Below, piece by piece: positions 1-8,148 of a stretch of DNA of 51,840 nt; position 1 is the stretch's first letter; each line of letters starts with the position of its first letter. The notes below the pieces were generated by a model. It did no database searches, was not told the origin of the DNA, and saw only the letters and a list, made by a program, of their open reading frames with translations. A program made the translations under genes and the position numbers. The DNA lies in the NCBI GenBank assembly GCA_963579025.1, contig CAUZFZ010000058.1, forward strand, positions 1 through 51,840, given 5' to 3'. The stretch is from CAUZFZ01 sp963579025 (GTDB lineage Bacteria > Planctomycetota > Planctomycetia > Planctomycetales > Planctomycetaceae).

Positions 1-134
1 CTGTCCGCCAGTCCGGTAGCCAGAACTCGCGCAAACTCCCGCGCCCCCGGAATCCCACCAAACCCTGAAAAACAGGGCTTAATCGCAAGCCCTTGCTGCC
101 CCAACCGCTTCAAGTCCGGATTAACACACAACAC
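1..134 (-). other. Open minus-strand frame running off the left edge
   Basis: Read on the minus strand this end is open without a stop from before the GTG at 134-132 to the first base of the window. The translation includes VNPDLKRLGQQGLAIK and GGIPGAREFARVLATG. I do not recognise it. It overlaps the beginning of the glycosyltransferase reading frame on the other strand, so one of the two is probably a remnant or this is a dispersed repeat abutting the truncated gene. It could be chance, as only about 45 codons are visible. Confidence 0.2.
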
Positions 135-881
135 GGTCGTGGTTGTGGAAACAGTTGGCGAGCACGGCTGCAGTTTCGCCTGGCGAATCGAGTGACCGAT
201 CGAATTGTCGGCGTGTCGGAAGACGCTGCGGCATTGTGTCGAGCAGACGACCGTCATTCGGCCGATCGCATCGTCGCTCTATGGAACGGAATCGACGTCG
301 ATCGCTTCGATTTCCGCGGACCGGCGGCTGCACCAATTGCGATCAGTGTCGCGCGACTTTCACCTGAGAAAGACTTCTCGACGTTGCTGCGAGCTGTCTG
401 GATTCTCATTAAGGAACACCCTGAGTTTCGGCTGCGGATCGTCGGTGACGGACCCGATCGCCCGAATCTGGAAGCACTCGCGGCGGACCTCGATCTGACA
501 GAACACGTTGAGTTTCTGGGAGAACGCAGCGACGTTGCTCAGTTGCTGCCGCAGGCCGGATTCTTTGTTTCGTCATCACTAACCGAAGGCATCTCGCTGA
601 CGATCCTCGAAGCAATGGCCGTTGGTCTGCCGGTGGTCACGACCCGCGTGGGTGGCAACCCAGAGATCGTGGTCGATGGAGGCACTGGCCGACTGGTCGA
701 TTCGGGCAGTCCAGAGCAACTCGCTCTGGCCATGCGCGACATGCTTAACGACACGGACACGTGGCCCATCATGAGTCAGCTTGCACGGCAGCGAATCGAA
801 CGAGACTTCAACGTGCGAAACATGGTGCGCGGCTACGAGGAAATCTACACAGAACTGTTGCGGGAGAAAGGTGTCTCGTGA
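93..881 (+). CDS. Glycosyltransferase, GT4 (GT-B fold), 5'-truncated
   Basis: The 262 residues match the second part of a GT4 glycosyltransferase. The end of the N-terminal Rossmann domain is visible (INTQHGRG, then VGVSEDAAALC and LWNGIDVDRF). The full C-terminal nucleotide-sugar-binding domain follows: VARLSPEKDFSTLL, RIVGDGPDR, FLGERSDV and the E-x7-E region SLTEGISLTILEAMA. Family members are usually about 370-400 residues, so roughly 110-130 N-terminal residues are missing. A TGA at 66-68 closes the frame upstream, so the missing part is not simply outside the window. TTG at 93 is the first possible start, with no convincing ribosome binding site. The last codons overlap the next gene at GTGA. 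Its likely role was sugar transfer from an activated donor in surface polysaccharide synthesis; as it stands it is probably inactive. Confidence 0.75.
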   Translation: MLPQPLQVRINTQHGRGCGNSWRARLQFRLANRVTDRIVGVSEDAAALCRADDRHSADRIVALWNGIDVDRFDFRGPAAAPIAISVARLSPEKDFSTLLRAVWILIKEHPEFRLRIVGDGPDRPNLEALAADLDLTEHVEFLGERSDVAQLLPQAGFFVSSSLTEGISLTILEAMAVGLPVVTTRVGGNPEIVVDGGTGRLVDSGSPEQLALAMRDMLNDTDTWPIMSQLARQRIERDFNVRNMVRGYEEIYTELLREKGVS

Positions 882-2056
882 CTGAGCCGCGTATCAAAAT
901 TGGACTGGTCGGTTGCGGACAGATCGCCGATGCGCATCTGCAGCAGATTCGACACAGACAGTGCGCCGACCTGGTAGCCGTGTGTGATCTCGAACCGTTA
1001 CTGGCGCGACAGGCGGCCGAACGATTCGAAGAGCCCGGTCAGTTCACCAGTGTCGAGCAGATGCTCGACCAGGCCCGACCCGATATCGTGCATCTCACTA
1101 CCCCCGTGCAGACGCACTCTCCGCTGACGATCCAGTTGCTGGAAGCGGGTGTGCACGTTTACGTCGAGAAGCCGTTTACGGTCGACGCCGAAGAGGCTCG
1201 AGCCGTCATTGACGTTGCTGAGCGGACTGGCCGCCTCGTCTGTCTGGGACACGATCAACTGTTTGATCCCACGTGGCTGGAAGCCTGCGATCTGGTGGCA
1301 TCAGGAGCGATCGGCAGCGTGCAGCATGTCGAGTCCGTGCTTGGTTATCCGATCGACGGTCCCTTCGGAAAGCTGGTCAGCAGCGAACCGGACCACTGGG
1401 TGCGACACCTTCCCGGTGGACTGTTCCAGAACACGATCTCACACCCGCTCTATCGCATCACCGAATTCCTGCCGGACCCGAATCCGCAGTTGTGGGCCAC
1501 TTGGTTCAACAAGACACGCGGCGTTCCGTTTCCGACGGAATTGCGTGCTCACTTCCGCGGTGAAGACGTGACGGGCAGCCTGCTGTTTGCCAGCACAATC
1601 GAACCTCGTTACCGCACAACTCGCATCTACGGTACCCAGGCAGGAATCGAAATCGACCTCGAATCCCAGATCATTCGCTTTGACAGAAGGACGCGACTTC
1701 CGGGTGCGTTCTCGAAAGTCGAAGCGCCATTGCGACTCCTTGGCGAAGCGATGCGCAATGTGCGACGTGGCTTCGGGAGATTTGTGCGTGCCGAGGGACA
1801 TTACTTCAGTGGCATGCGGGAACTGTTCTGCCGGTTCTATGGCGCGATTCTGGATGGAACTCAACTGCCCGTGTCTTATGACGAGGTGGTACGTGTGACT
1901 GGTCTGATGGATTCGATGTTCGCGCAGTGCCGTATGGAGGACGAGGAGCGAAGTACGTGCCGTCTAAATTCTGACACCCGTGGGTCGAGCGATCCGCGTC
2001 GAGATCGATATGCGGAGTTTCCACGTCTCGTGATACCAGCCGGCGGTGTGAACTGA
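878..2056 (+). CDS. Gfo/Idh/MocA family oxidoreductase
   Basis: This is a cytoplasmic NAD(P)-dependent sugar dehydrogenase-like enzyme of 392 residues. The N-terminal Rossmann motif is IGLVGCGQIADAHL, followed by the acidic VCDLEP at the end of beta-2 and the family hallmark VYVEKPFTVDAEEA, whose EKP Lys is catalytic in characterised members. The C-terminal half has the expected alpha/beta substrate domain. The GTG start at 878 overlaps the preceding stop (GTGA) and follows the purine-rich gggagaaagg. An earlier in-frame start at 761 would lie wholly inside the glycosyltransferase and adds a non-homologous leader. The sugar substrate cannot be read from sequence; context suggests a nucleotide sugar or glycan precursor. 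The last 35 residues are low in similarity to the core and may be a variable tail. Confidence 0.88.
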   Translation: MTEPRIKIGLVGCGQIADAHLQQIRHRQCADLVAVCDLEPLLARQAAERFEEPGQFTSVEQMLDQARPDIVHLTTPVQTHSPLTIQLLEAGVHVYVEKPFTVDAEEARAVIDVAERTGRLVCLGHDQLFDPTWLEACDLVASGAIGSVQHVESVLGYPIDGPFGKLVSSEPDHWVRHLPGGLFQNTISHPLYRITEFLPDPNPQLWATWFNKTRGVPFPTELRAHFRGEDVTGSLLFASTIEPRYRTTRIYGTQAGIEIDLESQIIRFDRRTRLPGAFSKVEAPLRLLGEAMRNVRRGFGRFVRAEGHYFSGMRELFCRFYGAILDGTQLPVSYDEVVRVTGLMDSMFAQCRMEDEERSTCRLNSDTRGSSDPRRDRYAEFPRLVIPAGGVN

Positions 2057-2143
2057 CGAGGTGCGGCGCGTCCCTGAATGCGATCCAGTGAAGCGCGTTG
2101 GATCGAGCTGAAATGGTGAACTGACTTAAGCTGAGAAACACTG

Positions 2144-3142
2144 ATGCAAGTTCTCCTGACTGGAGCAACTGGATTCCTTGGACGACGTGTCCTGCGAGCA
2201 TTGCTCGACCAGGATCTGACCGTGCGTTGCGCCGTCCGTCTGGGCAGTGACGTCAACGCATTGAAAGCGTTTATTGGTGAAGAGGACTGGGTTCGCGTTC
2301 AGACCGAGCCCGCCAATCTAAGCCGGCTCGACGAGTGTCGTGTCCTGCTGACTGACTGTGATGTCGTGTATCACGTGGCCGCCGGGTTAAGTGGTTGCAC
2401 CAGCAGCCTGATCCTCAACTCGGCCGTTCCTACGCGAACACTGATGACCGCGGCCGCGGATGTCGGTTGCCGTCGCTTTGTCCTGGTCAGCTCACTGGGG
2501 GTGTACGGACCACAGGAACTACCACGCCGCGCCATTCTGAACGAGGACTGTCCGATCGATTCCGTTCCGCATCTGCGGGACTCATACACCTACAGCAAGA
2601 TCCTGCAGGAGGAAGTGGCACGAGAGATTGCGAATCACAGAGCGATCCCGTTGACCGTTCTGCGCCCTGGTGTGATCTACGGCGACGAACGCGGAGTGCT
2701 TACACATCGAATCGGACTGCCCTTCGGCCAGTGGCTGTTACGTATGGGTGGGCGACAGCAGATTCCGCTGACCTATGTTGAAAACTGCGCCGCGGCCGGT
2801 GCCAACTCCGGGTTCGCGGCTGGTGTTGACGGTCAAACGATCAACATTGTGGACGACGATCTGCCGAACGGACGAGAGATCATTCGGAGATATCGACGGT
2901 CAGGTCGAAAGCTGCGAATTGTCGGAATCCCTCAATTCGCCATCGGATGGGTGGCACGCTTCAACGAATCGTACAGCGACTGGAGTGAAGGACATATCCC
3001 TAAAGTCCTGACACGGCATCGTGTCCAGGCCATGTGGAAATCACTGCAGTTCTCGAACGAGCGTGCAAAGCGACTGCTCAACTGGAATCCTGAAATTGAC
3101 CTTGATACGGCATTCCAGAGGACACTGAGTCCTGAAGGCTGA
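2144..3142 (+). CDS. NAD-dependent epimerase/dehydratase (extended SDR)
   Basis: The 332-residue protein starts with the SDR dinucleotide motif TGATGFLGRRV (GxxGxxG). It continues with DVVYHVAAG, the catalytic-serine region LVSSLGVYG and the catalytic YxxxK as YTYSK. The later LRPGVIYG is typical of nucleotide-sugar epimerases, dehydratases and sterol-type dehydrogenases. It probably interconverts or reduces a sugar nucleotide in the cytoplasm, feeding the surrounding glycosyltransferases, but the exact reaction is not determined. ATG 2144 puts the Rossmann motif at residue 7, which is normal. It lies 87 bp after the oxidoreductase and 9 bp before the next glycosyltransferase, so all are likely co-transcribed. 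Confidence 0.88.
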   Translation: MQVLLTGATGFLGRRVLRALLDQDLTVRCAVRLGSDVNALKAFIGEEDWVRVQTEPANLSRLDECRVLLTDCDVVYHVAAGLSGCTSSLILNSAVPTRTLMTAAADVGCRRFVLVSSLGVYGPQELPRRAILNEDCPIDSVPHLRDSYTYSKILQEEVAREIANHRAIPLTVLRPGVIYGDERGVLTHRIGLPFGQWLLRMGGRQQIPLTYVENCAAAGANSGFAAGVDGQTINIVDDDLPNGREIIRRYRRSGRKLRIVGIPQFAIGWVARFNESYSDWSEGHIPKVLTRHRVQAMWKSLQFSNERAKRLLNWNPEIDLDTAFQRTLSPEG

Positions 3143-3151
3143 TTACCACCT

Positions 3152-4411
3152 ATGAACACACTCTTCCTCAGTTCAGTTTATCCGAATCCGGCGGCGCCGG
3201 TGCGTGGGACGTTCAATCGTGCCATGTGTCGCGCGTTGACGGAGTTCGGTCAGGTGCGCGTCGTCGCACCCGTGCCGTGGACTGAGTGTGTGCCTTTCAT
3301 CCCGCGTGTTTCGAAGCGAGCGTCGCCGGCGGCGTTGCGTGAGTTCGATCAGGCTCAGAAGGAAATTGAAACAGCTGCGGGACGAGCATGCCCTCCAGTT
3401 CTGCGTCCGCGTTTCTACTATCCACCGAAAGTGCTGCGTCATGCGTACGGTCGCTTCATGTGGTCATCAGTTCGATCGACCGTGCAGCGCGCATGCCGTG
3501 AGTTTCGGCCGGACCTGGTGCTCAGTTACTGGGCGCATCCAGATGGTGAAGCCGGTTTGCGAGCTGCTCGCGCCCTGGGCGCGAAGGCTGGCGTGATCAT
3601 CGGCGGATCTGATGTTCTGTTGCTGACACGTTCTCGTAAACGTCGCGACGTTATCTGCCGCGTGCTGCGGGAATCGGATGTTGTCCTGACCGTCTGTGAT
3701 GGATTGCGTCAACGAGTCATCGAACTCGGTGCCAGCCCCGAACGTGTCCACACGGTTTACCAGGGTGTTGATCGCGGTCTGTTCTGTAGTGGTGATCGTC
3801 AGGCAGCACGCAGATCATTGAGTCTGTCGGCTCGTGCCAGCGATCCGATCTATCTGTGGGTCGGTCGGATGGTCGATATCAAACGCGTCGACATTTTATT
3901 GAATGCATTTGAGCGAGTGCGCCAGGCACAGCGATGTGCGCGTCTCTACATGCTCGGCACGGGAGCCATGCAGTCCGATGTGTGCGAACACATTGAACGT
4001 CTCAAGCTGACAGACTCGGTGTCTCTGATGGGTGCGGTCAACCAGAAGAGGCTTCCGGAATGGTATCGGGCCGCGGATGCGACAGTCCTTTCGAGTGATT
4101 CTGAAGGGCTTCCCAACGTGCTGCGCGAGTCGCTTGCCTGTGGAACGCCGTTTGTATCAACCGATATCGGCAGCGTCTCGGAGATTGTGTCGCCGGAGCA
4201 TTCATTACTCGTGCCGCCAGGTAACAGCGAGGAACTGTCCAGGGCGATGCTTCAGATTCTGGATTCGGAGTATCAAATCGGTGCGTCTCTCTATCAGCCT
4301 CGAAACTGGCGAGATGCGGCGGTCGACATTGCGTCGATTGTCGACCCTCTCGATCAGACACTGAGCTTAGTCGAGGCAACAATCAACAGGTTGCAGCAAT
4401 GTCCTCAGTAA
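3152..4411 (+). CDS. Glycosyltransferase, GT4 family
   Basis: This is a full-length GT-B enzyme of 419 residues. The N-terminal domain starts NTLFLSSVYPNPAAPVRGTF, contains the SYWAHPDGEAGLRAA loop and reaches VYQGVDRGLF. The C-terminal domain has LWVGRMVDIKRVDILLNAF, LGTGAMQSDV and the donor-binding SSDSEGLPNVLRESLACG, followed by PFVSTDIGSVSEIV. It presumably adds a hexose to a growing surface glycan at the inner face of the membrane. It begins 9 bp after the epimerase gene, and its end overlaps the next glycosyltransferase by 13 bp, pointing to translational coupling. No membrane segment is visible. Confidence 0.92.
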   Translation: MNTLFLSSVYPNPAAPVRGTFNRAMCRALTEFGQVRVVAPVPWTECVPFIPRVSKRASPAALREFDQAQKEIETAAGRACPPVLRPRFYYPPKVLRHAYGRFMWSSVRSTVQRACREFRPDLVLSYWAHPDGEAGLRAARALGAKAGVIIGGSDVLLLTRSRKRRDVICRVLRESDVVLTVCDGLRQRVIELGASPERVHTVYQGVDRGLFCSGDRQAARRSLSLSARASDPIYLWVGRMVDIKRVDILLNAFERVRQAQRCARLYMLGTGAMQSDVCEHIERLKLTDSVSLMGAVNQKRLPEWYRAADATVLSSDSEGLPNVLRESLACGTPFVSTDIGSVSEIVSPEHSLLVPPGNSEELSRAMLQILDSEYQIGASLYQPRNWRDAAVDIASIVDPLDQTLSLVEATINRLQQCPQ

Positions 4412-5874
4412 TCCCGGGTAATCGTATGCAGCGTGCTCTTGTTGTCGCGTATGTGTTTCCACCATCGGGTGGAGCTGGCGTGCAGCGAGTGACGAAATTC
4501 GTGCGCTACCTTCCGGAGTTTGGCTGGGACTGCTCAGTGCTGACGGTCGCGAATCCGTCCGTACCAGTCTCTGACGAGACGTTAATGAGCGAAGTGCCGG
4601 AATCTACCATCATCCGTACGGCTCGGACGCTTGAGCCGGGATATGCAATCAAGAATGCGATTTCGGCTGGGACGGTCGACGGGTTGTCACGCAGTGGAAG
4701 ATTGAAGCAGTCGCTTAAGAAACTCGTACGTTCGGCCGGCAATGCAGTGCTGCAGCCGGACGCTCAGGTGTTGTGGTATCCGAACGCACTGAAAGAAGGC
4801 ATGCGTCTGTTGGGTGAGCTGCAGCACGATGCCATCTTCGTCACCGCGCCGCCGTTTTCGTCGTTTGTCATCGGTTCGGAATTGAGTCGCCGCAGCGGCT
4901 TGCCTTTGGTGCTGGACTATCGCGATGAATGGGGCATCAGCAATCAGTACCAGGAAAACCGTCAGAAATCGAGGCTGTCGCATTGGCTGCAGGGACGCAT
5001 GCAGCGACGCGTGATGCGACAGGCTTCCGCTGTGATCGCCACGACGCGACTGAGCAGCGAAGCCGTCGGCGATGCGGCTCGTCGAGCGGGAAGCCGAGCC
5101 AGCATCTCACACATCTACAACGGATACGACGCCAACGATTGTGAAGCGTCCGATGACTGTCCAGTTCCTCGTTGTGACCGCCTGCGTCTGGCTTATGTGG
5201 GCACTCTATGGAATCTGACGTCGATCGAGCCCGTCGTTGAGGCAATAAAACAAGTGGCCGCGACTGATCCGGACCTGGCCGGAAGAATCGAACTGGTTGT
5301 CGCGGGGCGACGGACTGGCGAACAGGACACCATCCTTGATCGACTCGACGGAACGCCTTGCCGCGTGGAACGAGAAGGGTACGTCGACCACCACCGCGCG
5401 ATCAGCATCATGCAGTCGGCCGACGCGCTGTGTCTGCTGCTGTCCGACCTGCCGGATGCCGGGCGCGTCGTACCCGCGAAGACGTTTGAGTATCTCGCGC
5501 TGCGGCAGCCAATTCTGTCGATCGCACCATCCGGCGAGGTTGGAGAACTGCTTTCCAAGTGTCCGCTGGCGTCGTCATTTGAACCGGGCAATGTGGCAGG
5601 GATCGCCGAATGGATGATTCAGCGCCTGCGGGCTGGATCAGATGGTCTGGCACCAGGCAATGTCCTATGCGACCCCCTCTCCCTAACCCTCTCCCCCTCA
5701 GGGGGAGAGGGGACTAATGCGGACAACTGGAACGTGAGGCAATTCGAACGTCGTGAATTGACTCGGCAACTTGCGGGAGTCCTCGACCAGGTGACAGGTC
5801 AGACGTTGAAGAACCTTGTCGTCGATCAGCCAACGCAAGCCGCAACCTGTGAACTCTCAGGAGCTGGAGTGTGA
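4399..5874 (+). CDS. Glycosyltransferase, GT4-like, with an in-frame repeat insertion
   Basis: The 491-residue protein begins VVAYVFPPSGGAGVQRV, the glycine-rich loop typical of GT4-like N-terminal domains. It has ATTRLSSEA, IYNGYDANDC and LAYVGTLWN at the domain boundary, and a donor site around LPDAGRVVPAKTFEYLALRQPIL. Its ATG lies inside the previous gene (13-bp overlap), and it ends in a GTGA overlap with the GT2 gene. The C-terminal region contains PLSLTLSPSGGEGT, encoded by a palindromic repeat (separate entry). The peptide has the look of an inserted mobile repeat that kept the frame open. It lies in the tail (residues ~425-440), after the catalytic domain, so activity may survive. Confidence 0.88.
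   Translation: MSSVIPGNRMQRALVVAYVFPPSGGAGVQRVTKFVRYLPEFGWDCSVLTVANPSVPVSDETLMSEVPESTIIRTARTLEPGYAIKNAISAGTVDGLSRSGRLKQSLKKLVRSAGNAVLQPDAQVLWYPNALKEGMRLLGELQHDAIFVTAPPFSSFVIGSELSRRSGLPLVLDYRDEWGISNQYQENRQKSRLSHWLQGRMQRRVMRQASAVIATTRLSSEAVGDAARRAGSRASISHIYNGYDANDCEASDDCPVPRCDRLRLAYVGTLWNLTSIEPVVEAIKQVAATDPDLAGRIELVVAGRRTGEQDTILDRLDGTPCRVEREGYVDHHRAISIMQSADALCLLLSDLPDAGRVVPAKTFEYLALRQPILSIAPSGEVGELLSKCPLASSFEPGNVAGIAEWMIQRLRAGSDGLAPGNVLCDPLSLTLSPSGGEGTNADNWNVRQFERRELTRQLAGVLDQVTGQTLKNLVVDQPTQAATCELSGAGV
5671..5713. repeat. Palindromic repeat inside a glycosyltransferase gene
   Basis: The core has perfect 10-bp arms, cctctccccc at 5688-5697 and its complement at 5701-5710, around a tca loop, preceded by a second pyrimidine block ccctctcccta. 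Sequences of this 'CCCTCTCCC...GGGGAGAGGG' kind are common as dispersed intergenic repeats in many bacterial genomes (general knowledge). Here it is translated without a stop as PLSLTLSPSGGEG. Confidence 0.75.
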
Positions 5875-7025
5875 CAAACCTGATCCTGCAGACTCTGTTC
5901 TGGCTGAGCCTGAGTGGTTTGGCCTATGTATATCTCGGATACCCGCTGCTGGTGCGGGTGCTGTCGAAGATACGACCGCTGCGCCGAGTCCGTCAGCCGG
6001 CTGATCCGTCACAGAGAGTTTCTGTCGTCATCGCCTGCCACAACGACGCCGAGCGAATTCGCGTTAAGCTCAATGAATTGCTGTGGTCGGAACAGGCTGA
6101 TCTGGTTGGTGAAATACTGATTGGCTCGGATGGTTCCACTGATCACATAAGCGACGTAATTGCCTCCATTGGCGATAAACGGATCCGGCTTTTTGAATTC
6201 GCTGATCGCCGCGGCAAGCCAGCGGTGTTGAATGATCTCATTCCGCAGTGCTCAAACGAGATCGTCGTGTTATGCGATGCGCGACAGGTTCTATCGGAGC
6301 GGGCGATTCCGGCGCTGCTGGCCAACTTCGCTGATCCGTCAGTCGGTGTTGTGTCCGGCGAGCTGACGTTCCGGGATACCGGAAACGAGTCATCCGCTGG
6401 CCGCGGAATCGGAGCGTACTGGCGGTATGAGAAGATGATCCGCAAGTGCGAGGCATCCTTCCGAAGTGTGCCCGGCGCCACGGGCGCTTTGTACGCGATC
6501 CGTAAATCTCTGTTTCAGCCGATCGCCCCGACGACGCTGCTGGACGATGTGGTCATTCCCATGCAGGCTATTGTCAGTGGGAGCCGGTGCGTGTTCGAAC
6601 CAGAAGCGATCGCCTGGGACGATCCATCCGCGTCGCTCGGTCAGGAAGCGGTTCGCAAGCGGCGTACGATTGCCGGAGCCGCTCAACTACTGTTGCATCA
6701 TCCGTCGTGGCTGCTGCCATGGAAGAACCGGATCTGGTTCGAGTTTGTGTCACACAAAGTGCTGCGACTGGCTTCCCCGCCAATGTTGTTCGCGGTCGCC
6801 GTCACGAACGTGCTGCTGGCCGCCGATCCGCTGTATCGGATGCTGCTGGTCTTCCAATTGAGTTTCTATTGCTCAGCGCTGGCTGGCTGGGTGTTTCAGA
6901 AGACGGGGCGTTCGTCATCGCTGTTTGGAGTGCAGTTGATGTTCCTGACACTCAACGCGACGACGGTTGCCGCACTCTGGGACGCAGTGCGCGGGCGTTT
7001 CCGAGTGACCTGGCAGAAGGCCTGA
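5871..7025 (+). CDS. Membrane glycosyltransferase, family 2
   Basis: The 384-residue protein starts with a hydrophobic helix (TLFWLSLSGLAYVYLGYPLL). The GT2 catalytic domain has VSVVIACHNDAERI, then IGSDGSTD, VVLCDARQ at the DxD position, GATGALYAIRK, LLDDVVIP and VRKRRT, which sits where processive enzymes have the (Q/R)xxRW-like motif. Two or three C-terminal membrane helices follow (LFAVAVTNVLLAA; LLVFQLSFYCSALAGWVF). It probably transfers sugars at the cytoplasmic membrane for an exopolysaccharide or lipid-linked glycan. GTG at 5871 overlaps the previous stop as GTGA. It is the last gene of the plus-strand cluster, and the next genes run on the other strand. Confidence 0.9.
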   Translation: MTNLILQTLFWLSLSGLAYVYLGYPLLVRVLSKIRPLRRVRQPADPSQRVSVVIACHNDAERIRVKLNELLWSEQADLVGEILIGSDGSTDHISDVIASIGDKRIRLFEFADRRGKPAVLNDLIPQCSNEIVVLCDARQVLSERAIPALLANFADPSVGVVSGELTFRDTGNESSAGRGIGAYWRYEKMIRKCEASFRSVPGATGALYAIRKSLFQPIAPTTLLDDVVIPMQAIVSGSRCVFEPEAIAWDDPSASLGQEAVRKRRTIAGAAQLLLHHPSWLLPWKNRIWFEFVSHKVLRLASPPMLFAVAVTNVLLAADPLYRMLLVFQLSFYCSALAGWVFQKTGRSSSLFGVQLMFLTLNATTVAALWDAVRGRFRVTWQKA

Positions 7026-7049
7026 CGGAACCAGGATCCCGATCTGCCG

Positions 7050-7433
7050 CTACCTGACCGCGTGCGGTGTCACGCCCAAGTCTACGATGCTGCAGGCTTC
7101 GATGACCGGAATAGCCAGCTCCGCTGCTCGCGCACGCACATCGGCGTCGGCGCTGCCGGGATTGAGCCAGACTTCATCGACATCAAGCTGTTCGATCTCA
7201 TCAAGCAGATCGAATGTCTGATCCGGCGGGAGGTACACGGTTACACGGTCGAGGCTGTCGATGGGAATCGCGGCCAGGGATGCGTATGCGGTCAGGCCTT
7301 CAATCTGCTTGGCGTGTGGATTCACCGGAAAGACCTGGTAACCCTGCTGCTGATGCGCCCGGACGGAAATGTTTCCGTACTTGGAACGGTCGCGACTGGC
7401 TCCGACGACGGCGACGGTCGGACGATCGTTCAT
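7050..7433 (-). CDS. CoA-binding domain protein (YccU-like)
   Basis: This is a 127-residue stand-alone CoA-binding Rossmann protein. The N-terminus is TVAVVGASRDRSKYGN, followed by VFPVNPHAKQIEGLTAY, VTVYLPPDQTFDLLDE and VWLNPGSAD, the standard order of motifs in the YccU group. These proteins bind CoA or acyl-CoA; their biological role is largely unknown. The start ATG at 7433 overlaps the stop of the upstream HIT gene as ATGA, so the two are translationally coupled. It converges with the GT2 gene across 24 bp, leaving no room for a separate terminator. Confidence 0.88.
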   Translation of the reverse strand: MNDRPTVAVVGASRDRSKYGNISVRAHQQQGYQVFPVNPHAKQIEGLTAYASLAAIPIDSLDRVTVYLPPDQTFDLLDEIEQLDVDEVWLNPGSADADVRARAAELAIPVIEACSIVDLGVTPHAVR

Positions 7434-7954
7434 GCGTTGTCTCCCAACGACGAGAGTTCCTGCTCCAGGATTTCGTACAGAGCGTCCAGTGATTGCGGAA
7501 TGACTTTCGCGTCGCCGAGCACCGGCATGAAGTTCGTGTCTCCGTTCCAGCGAGGCACGATGTGCCAGTGCAGATGACCGGGCAGCCCGGCTCCGGCAAC
7601 TCGGCCCAGATTCAGACCGATGTTGAAGCCGTCGGGCGTGACGGCTTTCTCCAGCACACCGACCATCTTCTGCAGAAGTCGACCGCAGTCGAGCATTTCG
7701 TCATCGGTCAGTTCACGAATATCGGCTTTGTGTTCTGCCGGCGCGATCAGCAGGTGACCGTTGTTGTAGGGAAAGCGATTGAGGACCACGATCGCGTGAC
7801 TGCCACGATGCACCACCAGATTCTCGCTGTCGGCGTCGCTATCGCGGTAACCACACAGAAAGCAATCCGGATGCGAGGACTGCGGTTTTTCGCCCGGTGG
7901 TGTCGTTTTGATGTACGACAGCCGCCACGGAGCCCAGAGCTGTTTATGAGACAC
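7430..7954 (-). CDS. HIT family hydrolase/transferase
   Basis: This is a 174-residue histidine-triad protein. It begins with the sequence LWAPWRLSYI seen in the HIT branch related to Ap4A phosphorylase-like proteins. It has a FLCGYRD zinc-type cysteine region, VVLNRFPYNNGHLLIAP in the core, and the triad HLHWHIVPRW (HxHxH). Such enzymes act on dinucleoside polyphosphates or nucleoside phosphoramidates. I chose the GTG at 7954-7952 because it has a strong ribosome binding site (ggaggagaacc, 4 nt spacer) and gives the family N-terminus. The frame upstream to 8026 adds 24 unrelated residues. It is coupled by ATGA to the CoA-binding gene. Confidence 0.9.
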   Translation of the reverse strand: MSHKQLWAPWRLSYIKTTPPGEKPQSSHPDCFLCGYRDSDADSENLVVHRGSHAIVVLNRFPYNNGHLLIAPAEHKADIRELTDDEMLDCGRLLQKMVGVLEKAVTPDGFNIGLNLGRVAGAGLPGHLHWHIVPRWNGDTNFMPVLGDAKVIPQSLDALYEILEQELSSLGDNA

Positions 7955-8021
7955 GTCTGGTTCTCCTCCGCTTAGATTCTTCCACCGTCGAACATGCGCG
8001 CCGCGCGCGCATCGTAGCGTG

Positions 8022-8064
8022 GGCACTCCTGCCCGTCCGTCATTCCGGGACGGGCAGGAGTGCC
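8022..8064. repeat. Perfect 17-bp inverted repeat, terminator-like
   Basis: The arms ggcactcctgcccgtcc (8022-8038) and their exact complement (8048-8064) flank a 9-nt loop. It lies between the end of the SPLD-repeat gene and the start of the HIT gene, so it could end minus-strand transcription, but no T-run follows. It may instead be a dispersed intergenic palindrome. Confidence 0.65.
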
Positions 8065-8148
8065 AATCCTACTCTTGATTGCGGCTACGCCGCTTTGGGA
8101 AGAATGGTCAGGGCCATGTGTGACCACGTGTCTCATCGCCCGACGAAC

